Source: Brevibacillus antibioticus (GTDB lineage Bacteria > Bacillota > Bacilli > Brevibacillales > Brevibacillaceae). Taken from it: DNA of 64,000 nt. The translations under genes were made by a program, and so were the position numbers. This document shows, one piece after another, positions 18,931 to 26,420 of this stretch. The DNA lies in contig NZ_SZNK01000001.1 in the NCBI RefSeq assembly GCF_005217615.1, forward strand, positions 2,499,501 to 2,563,500, in the 5' to 3' direction. The notes beneath the pieces are model-generated. The model was not told where the DNA came from, searched no databases, and saw only the letters and a list, made by a program, of their open reading frames with translations. Position 1 is the stretch's first letter. Each line of letters begins with the position of its first letter.

Positions 18931-19180
18931 AAAAAAACCCGCCCCAAAAAGGGACGAGTTATTCATTTCTCGCGGTACCACCCTACTTAGACATCCCCTA
19001 TTGGCGATGTCTCGCTTCGTCATTGATAACGGGAATGACCCGGACTCTCTTACTGGCGGCGCCTGCGTTCAGAGGTCAGCTCAAGAGTGAATTCAACGGG
19101 GCTTACATCAGGCTGCTCTCAGTCTATGGCAGCCATCCCTGTCATGCAGCAGGTCCGTTTACTAGTCTCTTTCCTTGCTT
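18931..19180 (-). promoter_or_regulatory. T-box leader 2 (gene-proximal)
   Basis: Read on the minus strand, Stem I starts near 19175 (AAGAGACTAGTA, with the AGTA specifier-loop motif at 19160-19163). The 3' side has GTTGAATTCACTCTTGAG; the codon after GAA is TTC at 19089-19091 and is followed by the usual A. The T-box AGGGTGGTACCGCG is at 18971-18984; its variable base U would match discriminator A, as in tRNA-Phe. The terminator stem ACTCGTCCC/GGGGCGGGT ends in seven T at 18931-18937. The transporter ATG is about 50 bases downstream. Confidence 0.92.
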
Positions 19181-19216
19181 GTTTCTATGATTTGGTTGTT
19201 GGGCGTCTTGCGAAAA

Positions 19217-19470
19217 TAAAAAAAACCCGTCCAAATAAGGGACGAGTTATTCGCGGTACCACCCTGATTAAGTGCACGGGATACAGATTCCCTACGCACT
19301 TCTCTCCATCATTGATAACGGGAATGACCCGATGCCTCCTACTAGGCAAAAAGCCATTAAGAGGGCTGCTCAGGAGGGAATTCTACGGTGCGCGCTTCAA
19401 AGCTGCTTTCAGTCTAAGGCAGCTTCTCCCTGACAAGCGGTGATTCCGCATACTAGTCTCCGTCATTGCA
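19217..19470 (-). promoter_or_regulatory. T-box leader 1 (promoter-proximal)
   Basis: Stem I begins near 19464 with GGAGACTAGTA (AGTA at 19451-19454). The 3' specifier strand is GTAGAATTCCCTCCTGAG, giving TTC at 19378-19380 after GAA. The T-box GGGTGGTACCGCG lies at 19252-19265 and the terminator ACTCGTCC/GGACGGGT ends in eight T near 19217-19225. A 22-base block at 19310-19331 is identical to 19021-19042 in leader 2, so the pair looks like a duplication. The codon call depends on alignment by eye to the consensus. Confidence 0.9.
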
Positions 19471-19488
19471 TTTCAAAATTAATAAAAA

Positions 19489-19494
19489 ATTATA
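19489..19494 (-). promoter_or_regulatory. Candidate -10 element for the tandem T-box transcript
   Basis: TATAAT stands on the minus strand about 25 bases before Stem I of leader 1, in an AT-rich stretch. No good -35 box is visible at 17 bases, so this is tentative. Confidence 0.4.
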
Positions 19495-19552
19495 GATTTT
19501 AATTTAATATAAATACGCGAAATAGGCAAGTGTTTTTTCTTTCAACAAAATG

Positions 19553-19582
19553 AAAAGCGAGGATAATCGCCGCTCTCCTCGC
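19553..19582 (-). terminator. Terminator of ylaN
   Basis: GCGAGGA and TCCTCGC pair with a 12-base loop, followed by TTTTCATTTT on the minus strand, next to the stop codon. Confidence 0.65.
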
Positions 19583-19583
19583 C

Positions 19584-19865
19584 TTACTTTTGATTAAACA
19601 GTTCATGAAGATGGGCCAATTTACGTTCCAATGAACCCATGATTTCTCGACCAATGTCCTCACTAATCAGTCCCAAGCGGACTGCATACTCTACTTCACG
19701 AGAAAGCCCGAACATTTGGGTATCCAGCACTTCTTCATACAGTGGGCACTGCGGCATGGTCAGGTTTTCCATCTGTACGTCGATCAGCTTGTAAATTTTG
19801 TCGGCGTCTGCTTGAAGCAACGCTAGCGCTTTTTGTTCCAGATCGGGAACCTTAATTTCTGTCAA
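19584..19865 (-). CDS. ylaN: YlaN family protein
   Basis: The 93-residue protein carries the strongly conserved block [34 protein letters not shown] of the YlaN/UPF0358 family. In B. subtilis YlaN is essential under iron limitation and has been tied to Fur function. Full length for the family. Its Fur link is of interest here because the window also holds three Fur boxes, 25-30 kb away. Confidence 0.92.
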   Translation of the reverse strand: MTEIKVPDLEQKALALLQADADKIYKLIDVQMENLTMPQCPLYEEVLDTQMFGLSREVEYAVRLGLISEDIGREIMGSLERKLAHLHELFNQK

Positions 19866-19958
19866 AACCTATCCCTCCGTTTGCCTCCATCCTTATCATA
19901 CATAGTACGCGATTCTGGGCCATTTGAAAAGGGGAGAAGACAGATCAACTGCAAGAAG

Positions 19959-20891
19959 CTAAAAGATACCGAGCTTCCACTCTCTTGAAAGCTGCTCCAA
20001 CAGCTTGACACCGGCTACCGAATTTCCTTTCTCATCCAAAGATGGACCGAACACACCAATCCCCATACGATGTGGCACTGTTGCCATAATACCGCCGGCA
20101 ACCCCACTTTTCGCGGGGATTCCTACGTCTATCGCAAACTCTCCAGAGGCATTGTACATCCCACAAGTCACCATGAAGGTCTTGCAGATTCGAGCTACTT
20201 CTTCTGGAATCACCCGCTCACCTGTATTCACGAGAATTCCGTCTGCTGCAAGTACCATCCCTAGTGTAGCTACTTCCTTCGCTGTCACCTCTATCGAGCA
20301 ATGGCGAAAATACAGATCAAGTGTCTCTTCTACATCCGTTTCCAGTATGCCGCTGTCCTTTAGAAACCAAGCGAGGGCACGATTGCGATCAGCCGTTTTC
20401 TTTTCAGAACAATAAACAGCTTGATTGATAGAAAGATGAGGATTCCCTGTCATTTTCCGCATCAAAGCCAGCACAGCATCTAGCCGCTCGTCCACGTTGG
20501 CACCACGAATCATGCCCGCAACCGCAATGGCTCCTGCATTGATCATCGGGTTCAGTGGTTTATGAGATTCGGTCGTCTCCAGTTTAATAATCGAATTAAA
20601 CGGGTCTCCAGTTGGTTCTTTCCCTACATGCCGAAACACGTATTCCTTCCCGTTCTGGCATACGGCGACGATCAGTGAGAAAATCTTGGAGATGCTTTGC
20701 ATCGAGAATGGCACATCTGCATCACCAGCAGAAAGGATCGTCCCATCGGGCAAGCATACAGCCACTCCCAATTGATGTGGTTCGACTTTTGCCAATTCAG
20801 GAATGTAGGACGCTACACTCCCCTTGTATGTATACTCAAGTGATTGGTTGCGTACTTGCTCCAATTGTTCGGACGCTAGTTTCAAATCCAT
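19959..20891 (-). CDS. glsA: Glutaminase
   Basis: The start MDLKLASEQLEQVRNQSLEYT at 20891 follows GAGAGGT and gives 310 residues, the usual glutaminase length. The serine-dependent glutaminase fold is marked by MQSISKIFSL (catalytic Ser and Lys), KPLNPMINAGAIA, and VCGMYN-like and GVAGGIMATVP segments. It hydrolyses glutamine to glutamate and ammonia. It lies 77 bases after the PatB-like gene on the same strand, so the two may be co-transcribed. Confidence 0.93.
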   Translation of the reverse strand: MDLKLASEQLEQVRNQSLEYTYKGSVASYIPELAKVEPHQLGVAVCLPDGTILSAGDADVPFSMQSISKIFSLIVAVCQNGKEYVFRHVGKEPTGDPFNSIIKLETTESHKPLNPMINAGAIAVAGMIRGANVDERLDAVLALMRKMTGNPHLSINQAVYCSEKKTADRNRALAWFLKDSGILETDVEETLDLYFRHCSIEVTAKEVATLGMVLAADGILVNTGERVIPEEVARICKTFMVTCGMYNASGEFAIDVGIPAKSGVAGGIMATVPHRMGIGVFGPSLDEKGNSVAGVKLLEQLSREWKLGIF

Positions 20892-20968
20892 CGAAAAACC
20901 TCTCAGTCTATTACGTCGATGTATACAGATTCGATTGTAGATTTCCACATGGCCCATGTCAAATTTCC

Positions 20969-22138
20969 CTACTTCTGAACAGCGTGCTCCAATCGTTCCA
21001 TCGCTTCGACTAGAATTGATCTTGGGCAAGCAAAGTTGATTCGCATGAACCCTGCACCATCCCGTCCAAACGTCGTGCCATCGTGCAAACCGAGCTTTGC
21101 ATCCTCGCGAATGAGCTTGTTTAACTCCGCCTGACTACGTCCTAGCTGTCTGAAATCCATCCACCCCAAGTATGTCGCTTCCGGAATCGCCATGGATACC
21201 CCAGGAATACGAGTCGATAAAAACTCATGCACATAGGCTGCATTCCTACGTAAATAGATCAACAGTTCTTCTAGCCATGCTTCTCCATGTTGGTAGGCAG
21301 CAATCGTTGCTTCCATCCCAAACAGATTCAGGTTCTCATAGCCCATTTTGGATGCTGTGACCTGGAAGTCCCGCAATAACTGCTGATTTTCTGTCATCAA
21401 ATAGGAAGTATACAAACCAGCCAAATTGAATGTTTTGGCGGCCGATAGGAAGGTCACACTCTGGTTGGCTAATTCGGGTGCCAGCGAATAATAAGGCGTA
21501 TGAACATTTGGTTCATAGACCAAATCCGAATGAATCTCATCGGCAACCACAAGCACGCCATTTTCTACACACAATCTTCCCAAGCGCACCAACTCTTCTC
21601 TGGTCCATACTCGTCCGATCGGGTTATGCGGTGTGCAGAGCAGCATCAGCTTCACCCGTGGGTCGCTCAGCTTTTGTGCGAGATCATCCCAATTCATTTC
21701 ATAACGGCCGTCACGCTCCAAGAGTGGGCTGGTAACGACATGACGTCCGCGATTTTCGACTGCATGATAAAAAGGATGGTACACAGGCGTCTGGATCAAG
21801 ACACCGTCTCCTGGGGCTGTGTAAGCCTCTACCGCTACGTGAATGCCGGGAACGACTCCAGGTATCCCTGTCATCCAGCTCACTTCTACCTCTACACCAA
21901 ATCGCTTGTGTATCCACTCTTTCAAGCCCTGATAAAGGGCATTCGACTTCAATGTATATCCGTATATCGGATGGCTCGCCCGTTTGATCAGTGCCTCTGT
22001 GATTTCAGGAGCACAAGCAAAATCCATATCCGCCACCCATAGCGGAAGCATCCCTTCTCCGTTCACTTTCGGATTCTGAATCTCCCATTTGACACTATCT
22101 GTCCCTCTGCGTTCGATGCGCTGATCAAAATCGTACAC
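20969..22138 (-). CDS. PatB/MalY-type PLP-dependent C-S lyase or aminotransferase
   Basis: The GTG at 22138 follows GGGGAGGG by 7 bases and gives VYDFDQRIERRGTDSVKWE, the typical PatB start (389 residues). The PLP lysine is in SAAKTFNLAG; NPIGRVW and VVADEIHSDLVYE also fit fold type I. PatB proteins cleave cystathionine and cysteine-like thioethers; MalY members are alike. It follows an AbgT transporter across a terminator and precedes glutaminase. Confidence 0.87.
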   Translation of the reverse strand: MYDFDQRIERRGTDSVKWEIQNPKVNGEGMLPLWVADMDFACAPEITEALIKRASHPIYGYTLKSNALYQGLKEWIHKRFGVEVEVSWMTGIPGVVPGIHVAVEAYTAPGDGVLIQTPVYHPFYHAVENRGRHVVTSPLLERDGRYEMNWDDLAQKLSDPRVKLMLLCTPHNPIGRVWTREELVRLGRLCVENGVLVVADEIHSDLVYEPNVHTPYYSLAPELANQSVTFLSAAKTFNLAGLYTSYLMTENQQLLRDFQVTASKMGYENLNLFGMEATIAAYQHGEAWLEELLIYLRRNAAYVHEFLSTRIPGVSMAIPEATYLGWMDFRQLGRSQAELNKLIREDAKLGLHDGTTFGRDGAGFMRINFACPRSILVEAMERLEHAVQK

Positions 22139-22221
22139 GCTCGTTCCCTCCCCGTAATCCCTTTCCATACATACAAACAGCATAAACCGTCTTTTTCCAA
22201 TTGTCCAAGCTTCCAGTGTAC

Positions 22222-22250
22222 AAAAAAAGAGCCGCCCTGTTGAGCGACTC
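22222..22250 (-). terminator. Terminator between the AbgT and PatB genes
   Basis: GAGTCGC and GCGGCTC pair (one G-U) around an 8-base loop and are followed by seven T on the minus strand. Confidence 0.75.
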
Positions 22251-22270
22251 CTTTCTTATGAAAAAATAGA

Positions 22271-23797
22271 TTAGCGAGCGTATACGCCAGGACCAAATGG
22301 AAGATCCAAGTAGTACCATAATGTCAATTGTAAGATCCAAACGACTAGGAAAACGATTGCAAATGGAGTCATGGTAGAGAAAATCGTTCCCATCCCTGCA
22401 TTCTTATTATACTTCTGATAGAAAGCCAAGATGAGCGGGATGTACGGATTCACAGGTGAGATCGTATTGGTTGCAGAGTCCGCAATCCGATAAGCGGCCT
22501 GGATAAATGCCGGGTTGTAATCCAACAGCATCAGCATTGGCATAAATACAGGTGCGAGGATCGCCCACAGCGCTGAACCACTCGTGATAAACAAGCTACA
22601 GACACCTGTGAAGAGTGTAAAGGCAATAATGATCGGCAAGCCAGTCAAGCCCATGTGTGTCATGAATTCTGCGCCATTGACAGCCATCAAAATACCAATG
22701 TTGCTCCAGTTAAAGAACGCGATGAACTGTGCTGCTGTAAACGCTAACACAATAAAGCCGGACATATCCTTGATTGCTTCGGACATGTATTGCGGAATGT
22801 CCTTCGATGTTTTAATTAGTCCCATTGCTCTACCGTATACAAACGATACGGTCACGAAGAACAACAGGATGATGGGGATGATCCCTTTCAAAAACGGTGA
22901 TGTCAAGAAGTCACCTGTCTTTGGATCACGCAACAGTGAACCTTCTGGAACGACCAGTACCCCTACAATGACTACGAAAATCAGCGCTGCGATACCCGCT
23001 TTGCGCAGTGCTTTGTTTTCTTGCGGAGTTACTTCTTCGAATTGTACGTTTCGATCGCCGTGATACGTGCCAAGACGTGGTTCGATCATTTTATCGGTAA
23101 TCCATCCTCCAAAGAAAGCGAGGATGACAACGGAAGCTGACATGAAGAACCAGTTATCTACTGGTGTAACCATAGCATTTGGATCAATCGTTTTCGCTAC
23201 TTCGGTACTGATCCCTGCCAAGAGAGCATCTGTACCGGCAATGAAAAAGTTCGCTGTAAAACCGGAGGATACACCAGCCATACCAGCTGCAAAGCCTGCA
23301 ATCGGGTGACGCCCCATTGCCAAGAACACGAGACCGCCAAGCGGAGGAATAATAACCATGGCTGCATCAGAAGCTAGATTTCCCAAGATTCCGACAAATA
23401 CAACGACATAACTGACAACCGATGCCGGAATGCCTGCCATCATTTTGCGTAGGACTGTTGTTAAAAGACCGATTTTTTCTGCTAGTCCAATTCCAAGCGT
23501 CATCGCCAGAACGAGACCAAGTGCTGGAAATTCAATAAAGTTTTTTAGCATACTTGTTAAAATCCAGTGAATCCCTTCGACGCTAAGCAAACTCTTAACG
23601 GCAACCTCTTCGCCTTTTGCAGGATGAATAACCGAAAAGTCCATGGCTGCGAGGATTGCGGAGACTACCATCAATACACCACACAAAATAATGAACAAGA
23701 CAAATGGATGCGGGAGCTTATTCCCTACCGTTTCAATCCATTTTAGGATACCTTTTTGCTTCATCAAATCTGCTTGCACATTCGTGCCTTTCGCCAT
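22271..23797 (-). CDS. AbgT-family transporter
   Basis: The 508-residue membrane protein begins with the AbgT pattern (GILKWIETVGNKLPHPFVLFIILCGVLM) and carries GNLASDAAMVIIPPLGG, GVSSGFTANFFIAGTDALL and SATNTISPVNPYIPL. AbgT proteins take up p-aminobenzoyl-glutamate in Escherichia coli; others export sulfonamides. Neighbouring C-S lyase and glutaminase genes suggest amino-acid conjugates, but the cargo cannot be read from sequence. Confidence 0.9.
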   Translation of the reverse strand: MAKGTNVQADLMKQKGILKWIETVGNKLPHPFVLFIILCGVLMVVSAILAAMDFSVIHPAKGEEVAVKSLLSVEGIHWILTSMLKNFIEFPALGLVLAMTLGIGLAEKIGLLTTVLRKMMAGIPASVVSYVVVFVGILGNLASDAAMVIIPPLGGLVFLAMGRHPIAGFAAGMAGVSSGFTANFFIAGTDALLAGISTEVAKTIDPNAMVTPVDNWFFMSASVVILAFFGGWITDKMIEPRLGTYHGDRNVQFEEVTPQENKALRKAGIAALIFVVIVGVLVVPEGSLLRDPKTGDFLTSPFLKGIIPIILLFFVTVSFVYGRAMGLIKTSKDIPQYMSEAIKDMSGFIVLAFTAAQFIAFFNWSNIGILMAVNGAEFMTHMGLTGLPIIIAFTLFTGVCSLFITSGSALWAILAPVFMPMLMLLDYNPAFIQAAYRIADSATNTISPVNPYIPLILAFYQKYNKNAGMGTIFSTMTPFAIVFLVVWILQLTLWYYLDLPFGPGVYAR

Positions 23798-24012
23798 AGG
23801 TTCGCCCCCTAACTATTTAGTAGGAATTCAACTATCACAGGAAAAGTTCATTCTCACATAACAACTTTCTAATATGATTATATAATCTATAAAATGCATG
23901 TCAATAATTTCAAGAATATTATATGAAATTTTCGCTTTTCGGATAATTGCTGTCATTTACGGGTCTATAGTAATATAGAGATTGATTACGAATGATCACG
24001 GAGGAATGACGT

Positions 24013-24522
24013 ATGTCTGATGTTATCGTGTTCAAAGGGGCCATCGCTTTCCCTATTACATTGGATCCAACCGTTTGGGTTTTTGATGAACGCAAATTCG
24101 ATCTGAAAACATACGCGGGCGAAGATGATAGCTCGCTGGCTACACAAGCAAAGTATTTGGCTGGAACGGGGACCCAGTGGGATAAGGAATTGCGCGAAGG
24201 GGCTACGCTTCCTTCCGAACGAAAAAGCTTAGCCGAAGAACGTAAAGTGCTCGAAGGCGATTACGGAATGCGTCTTGATCCCTTCATTACAAACGCTGAG
24301 CCCTTACCAGAGGTGACCCATGTCCGTCTTCACCGCGAGGATCTGGAAGCGATCGTTCTTCCACTTGCAGAGGCAAGAAGAGCCATCCTGCAATTCTCCA
24401 AAGACGGCAGGCCTATTAAAGAGGACGGCCCTGTGTACTTCTATTTGCCAGAAGTGTTGCTTGCGAATGAAGAACCGATTAAAGGAATTACTGCTTTTGA
24501 GTTTATTATGGAGCAAGCGTAG
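24013..24522 (+). CDS. Conserved hypothetical protein (169 aa)
   Basis: A soluble protein with KGAIAFPITLDPTVWVFDERKFDL at the start, WDKELREGAT in the middle and EDGPVYFYLPEVLL near the end. I recall similar Bacillales proteins under uncertain names, some labelled peptidyl-prolyl isomerase, but no catalytic motif is evident. GGAGG precedes the ATG. It is divergent from the AbgT gene and has its own terminator. Confidence 0.75.
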   Translation: MSDVIVFKGAIAFPITLDPTVWVFDERKFDLKTYAGEDDSSLATQAKYLAGTGTQWDKELREGATLPSERKSLAEERKVLEGDYGMRLDPFITNAEPLPEVTHVRLHREDLEAIVLPLAEARRAILQFSKDGRPIKEDGPVYFYLPEVLLANEEPIKGITAFEFIMEQA

Positions 24523-24525
24523 ATA

Positions 24526-24566
24526 GCAAAAGCCATCCTCCTTCGAAAAAAGAGGATGGCTTTTGC
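24526..24566 (+). terminator. Terminator between the hypothetical gene and sda
   Basis: A 15-bp perfect stem (GCAAAAGCCATCCTC and its complement) with an 11-base loop directly follows the stop. It lies between convergent genes and probably works for both. Confidence 0.8.
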
Positions 24567-24596
24567 CATATGTTACGTATGTGTGATGATTTTGCT

Positions 24597-24734
24597 CTAG
24601 GCGCTGAACTGCGTGATACGGATTTTCCGATGCTGTAGTTCTTCGCGAAGCAATTCGATAAATGCTGCATCTAGTTGAAGGTCGACAGCTCGATGATATA
24701 CTTCTATCAACATTTGGTCACTCAAGTATTTCAC
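24597..24734 (-). CDS. sda: Sporulation checkpoint protein Sda
   Basis: This 45-residue frame begins at GTG 24734, 7 bases after GGAGGTG. Its sequence (KYLSDQMLIEVYHRAVDLQL, then DAAFIELLREELQHRKI) matches Sda, a helical hairpin that binds sporulation kinases KinA/KinB and blocks the phosphorelay while replication is disturbed or ongoing. Length and the LSD-x-x-L-I-E and F-I-E-L-L motifs agree with the family. A vegetative promoter and a group of DnaA boxes stand directly upstream, as in B. subtilis, where DnaA activates sda. Confidence 0.9.
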   Translation of the reverse strand: MKYLSDQMLIEVYHRAVDLQLDAAFIELLREELQHRKIRITQFSA

Positions 24735-24765
24735 CTTTGCTCACCTCCATCTCTAATATGAGCCC

Positions 24766-24794
24766 ATTGTAACAGAAGCATTTGTATCGAACAA
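24766..24794 (-). promoter_or_regulatory. Sigma-A-type promoter of sda
   Basis: On the minus strand TTGTTC (24789-24794) and TACAAT (24766-24771) are 17 bases apart, placed about 30 bases before the sda start codon. Confidence 0.6.
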
Positions 24795-24802
24795 CCGTTC
24801 GG

Positions 24803-24911
24803 ATATCCACAAGCAATGTGGACATCTTGTTGGTAACATGTGGGCAAACTGTGTGTAACTTATAAGCATCCAAGCATTTCCTTTGTGGATGTTTTTTTCC
24901 TTTTATCCACA
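24803..24911. promoter_or_regulatory. DnaA box cluster upstream of sda
   Basis: A perfect TTATCCACA is at 24903-24911 on the plus strand. ATATCCACA (one mismatch) is at 24803-24811. Weaker minus-strand sites include ACATCCACA at 24894-24902, ATGTCCACA near 24817-24825 and TTACACACA near 24850-24858. They sit just upstream of the sda -35 box. DnaA regulation of sda is established in B. subtilis; here it is inferred from the sites. Confidence 0.75.
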
Positions 24912-24970
24912 GCCAGTCGGAATTTGTCGAACGAATGATGTGATTATTCTGTCATCATAAGCCCTCAAGA

Positions 24971-25001
24971 AAAAAAGCCACCCTCGTACAGGATGGCTTT
25001 T
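24971..25001 (-). terminator. Terminator of rocD
   Basis: AAAAGCCATCCT and AGGGTGGCTTTT pair on the minus strand (one G-U) and end in a long T run, 12 bases after the stop codon. Confidence 0.8.
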
Positions 25002-25012
25002 GTCGTTGCTAT

Positions 25013-26224
25013 TTATGCGTTTGCAGCTTCTGTCACGTGCAGAACTTGTTTAATGCGATCAATTGCCCAATCTAGATCTTCTTTGCTGATGACGAGTGGC
25101 GGTGCAAAACGAATGGTTGTCTCATGTGTTTCTTTGCACAGGAGTCCCAGTTCTTTTAGTTTTTCGCAATATGGACGAGCCGCTGTAGTCAGCTCCAAAC
25201 CAATGAACAGACCACGACCGCGAATTTCCTTGATGATCGGGTTGTTGATTTCTTTCAATTTCTCCATGAAATATGCGCCCATTTCCAGGGAGCGTTGTAC
25301 AAGACCTTCGTCAGCCAATACATCCATAGCTGCGATGGCAACTGCACATCCGAGTGGATTTCCACCAAAGGTAGAACCGTGGGAACCTGGCTCAAATACG
25401 CTCAAGATTTCTTTATCTGCTGCTACTGCAGAAATCGGGAACACGCCACCACCAAGAGCTTTTCCCATGATGTACATATCTGGCACTACCTCTTCCCAAT
25501 CGCTGGCAAACATTTTACCTGTGCGACCGAAGCCTGTTTGGATCTCGTCGCTGACCAAAAGTACATTGTTTGCTTTACATACCTCTTGTGCTTGCTTCAA
25601 GAAGCCCTCTTGTGGAATGATGATCCCTGCTTCGCCTTGGATCGGCTCCAGCATGAATGCTGCTGTATTCGGTGTAATCGCTTGCTTAAGCGCTTCGATA
25701 TCGCCATAAGGAATGATTTTGAAACCAGGTGTGAATGGTCCGAAGCCACGTCTGTACTCTTCTGCAGAAGAGAAGGAAGTAATTGTGACAGTACGACCAT
25801 GGAAGTTGCCTTCACATACGATGATTTCTGCTTGGTTCTCTGGTACTTTTTTCACGTCATAAGCCCAGCGACGAACTGCTTTGAGTGCTGTCTCTACTGC
25901 TTCTGCACCAGTGTTCATCGGCAGGATCATTTCTTTTCCTGTCACCGCAGAAAGCTTTTCGTAGAATTCACCCAGTTGGTCATTGTAAAAAGCACGGGAA
26001 GTGAGCGTTACTTTATCTGCTTGATCTTTCAGAGCTTGGATGATACGTGGATGACGATGTCCTTGGTTCAGCGCAGAATATGCACTCAGCATATCCAGAT
26101 ATTTATTGCCTTCCGGATCGTGTACCCATACGCCTTCTGCTTTGGAAATAACGATCGGTAGCGGATGATAGTTGTGCGCACCGAATTTTTCTGTTTGATC
26201 AATAACCACGTTTGTTTTACTCAT
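25013..26224 (-). CDS. rocD: Ornithine aminotransferase RocD
   Basis: The 403-residue PLP enzyme has [52 protein letters not shown] and [12 protein letters not shown] with the PLP lysine. It converts ornithine and 2-oxoglutarate to glutamate semialdehyde and glutamate. The ATG at 26224 follows GGAGG. A sigma-54 promoter 40 bases upstream and the divergent rocR gene make this arginine/ornithine catabolism regulated by RocR. Confidence 0.95.
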   Translation of the reverse strand: MSKTNVVIDQTEKFGAHNYHPLPIVISKAEGVWVHDPEGNKYLDMLSAYSALNQGHRHPRIIQALKDQADKVTLTSRAFYNDQLGEFYEKLSAVTGKEMILPMNTGAEAVETALKAVRRWAYDVKKVPENQAEIIVCEGNFHGRTVTITSFSSAEEYRRGFGPFTPGFKIIPYGDIEALKQAITPNTAAFMLEPIQGEAGIIIPQEGFLKQAQEVCKANNVLLVSDEIQTGFGRTGKMFASDWEEVVPDMYIMGKALGGGVFPISAVAADKEILSVFEPGSHGSTFGGNPLGCAVAIAAMDVLADEGLVQRSLEMGAYFMEKLKEINNPIIKEIRGRGLFIGLELTTAARPYCEKLKELGLLCKETHETTIRFAPPLVISKEDLDWAIDRIKQVLHVTEAANA

Positions 26225-26263
26225 GTCGTTAGCCTCCTTCAAGATCACTTGCTAAATTTATCA

Positions 26264-26280
26264 AGCAAGAACGATGCCAA
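26264..26280 (-). promoter_or_regulatory. Sigma-54 promoter of rocD
   Basis: The minus strand reads TTGGCATCGTTCTTGCT, matching the -24 (TGGCA) and -12 (TTGCT) elements with the required spacing. It is 40 bases before the rocD ATG. Confidence 0.88.
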
Positions 26281-26321
26281 ACAAGAAAACAACATAAAGT
26301 CGATCCCTTCCGATCAAATAA

Positions 26322-26336
26322 GCAAAAAATTTTTGC
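26322..26336. promoter_or_regulatory. Candidate RocR upstream activating site 1
   Basis: GCAAAAAATTTTTGC is a perfect palindrome with 7-base arms, about 50 bases upstream of the -24 element. Its extension TTTTGCATCT recurs upstream of rocE (28218-28227). RocR binds palindromes in this position in B. subtilis. Confidence 0.55.
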
Positions 26337-26359
26337 ATCTTACCTTCATATTCTTTTGC

Positions 26360-26380
26360 AGTGCATAATGTTTTTGCACT
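26360..26380. promoter_or_regulatory. Candidate RocR upstream activating site 2
   Basis: AGTGCA and TGCACT are inverted around 9 bases, about 38 bases from site 1 (nearly four helical turns centre to centre). It lies between rocD and rocR and could also serve rocR autoregulation. Confidence 0.45.
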
Positions 26381-26420
26381 CATTCCCTTTATGCTATGAT
26401 ACCTTCATAAGGAAAGGCTG

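Noticed and set aside
18931-19470. tRNA or rRNA genes in the structured region before the NSS transporter
   Set aside because: The conserved GGTACCGCG blocks and terminators identify T-box leaders; no cloverleaf with T-psi-C sequence is present.
25295-26161. A 288-codon open frame antisense to rocD
   Set aside because: The translation is Cys/His/Phe-rich without domains, and rocD on the other strand is certain.
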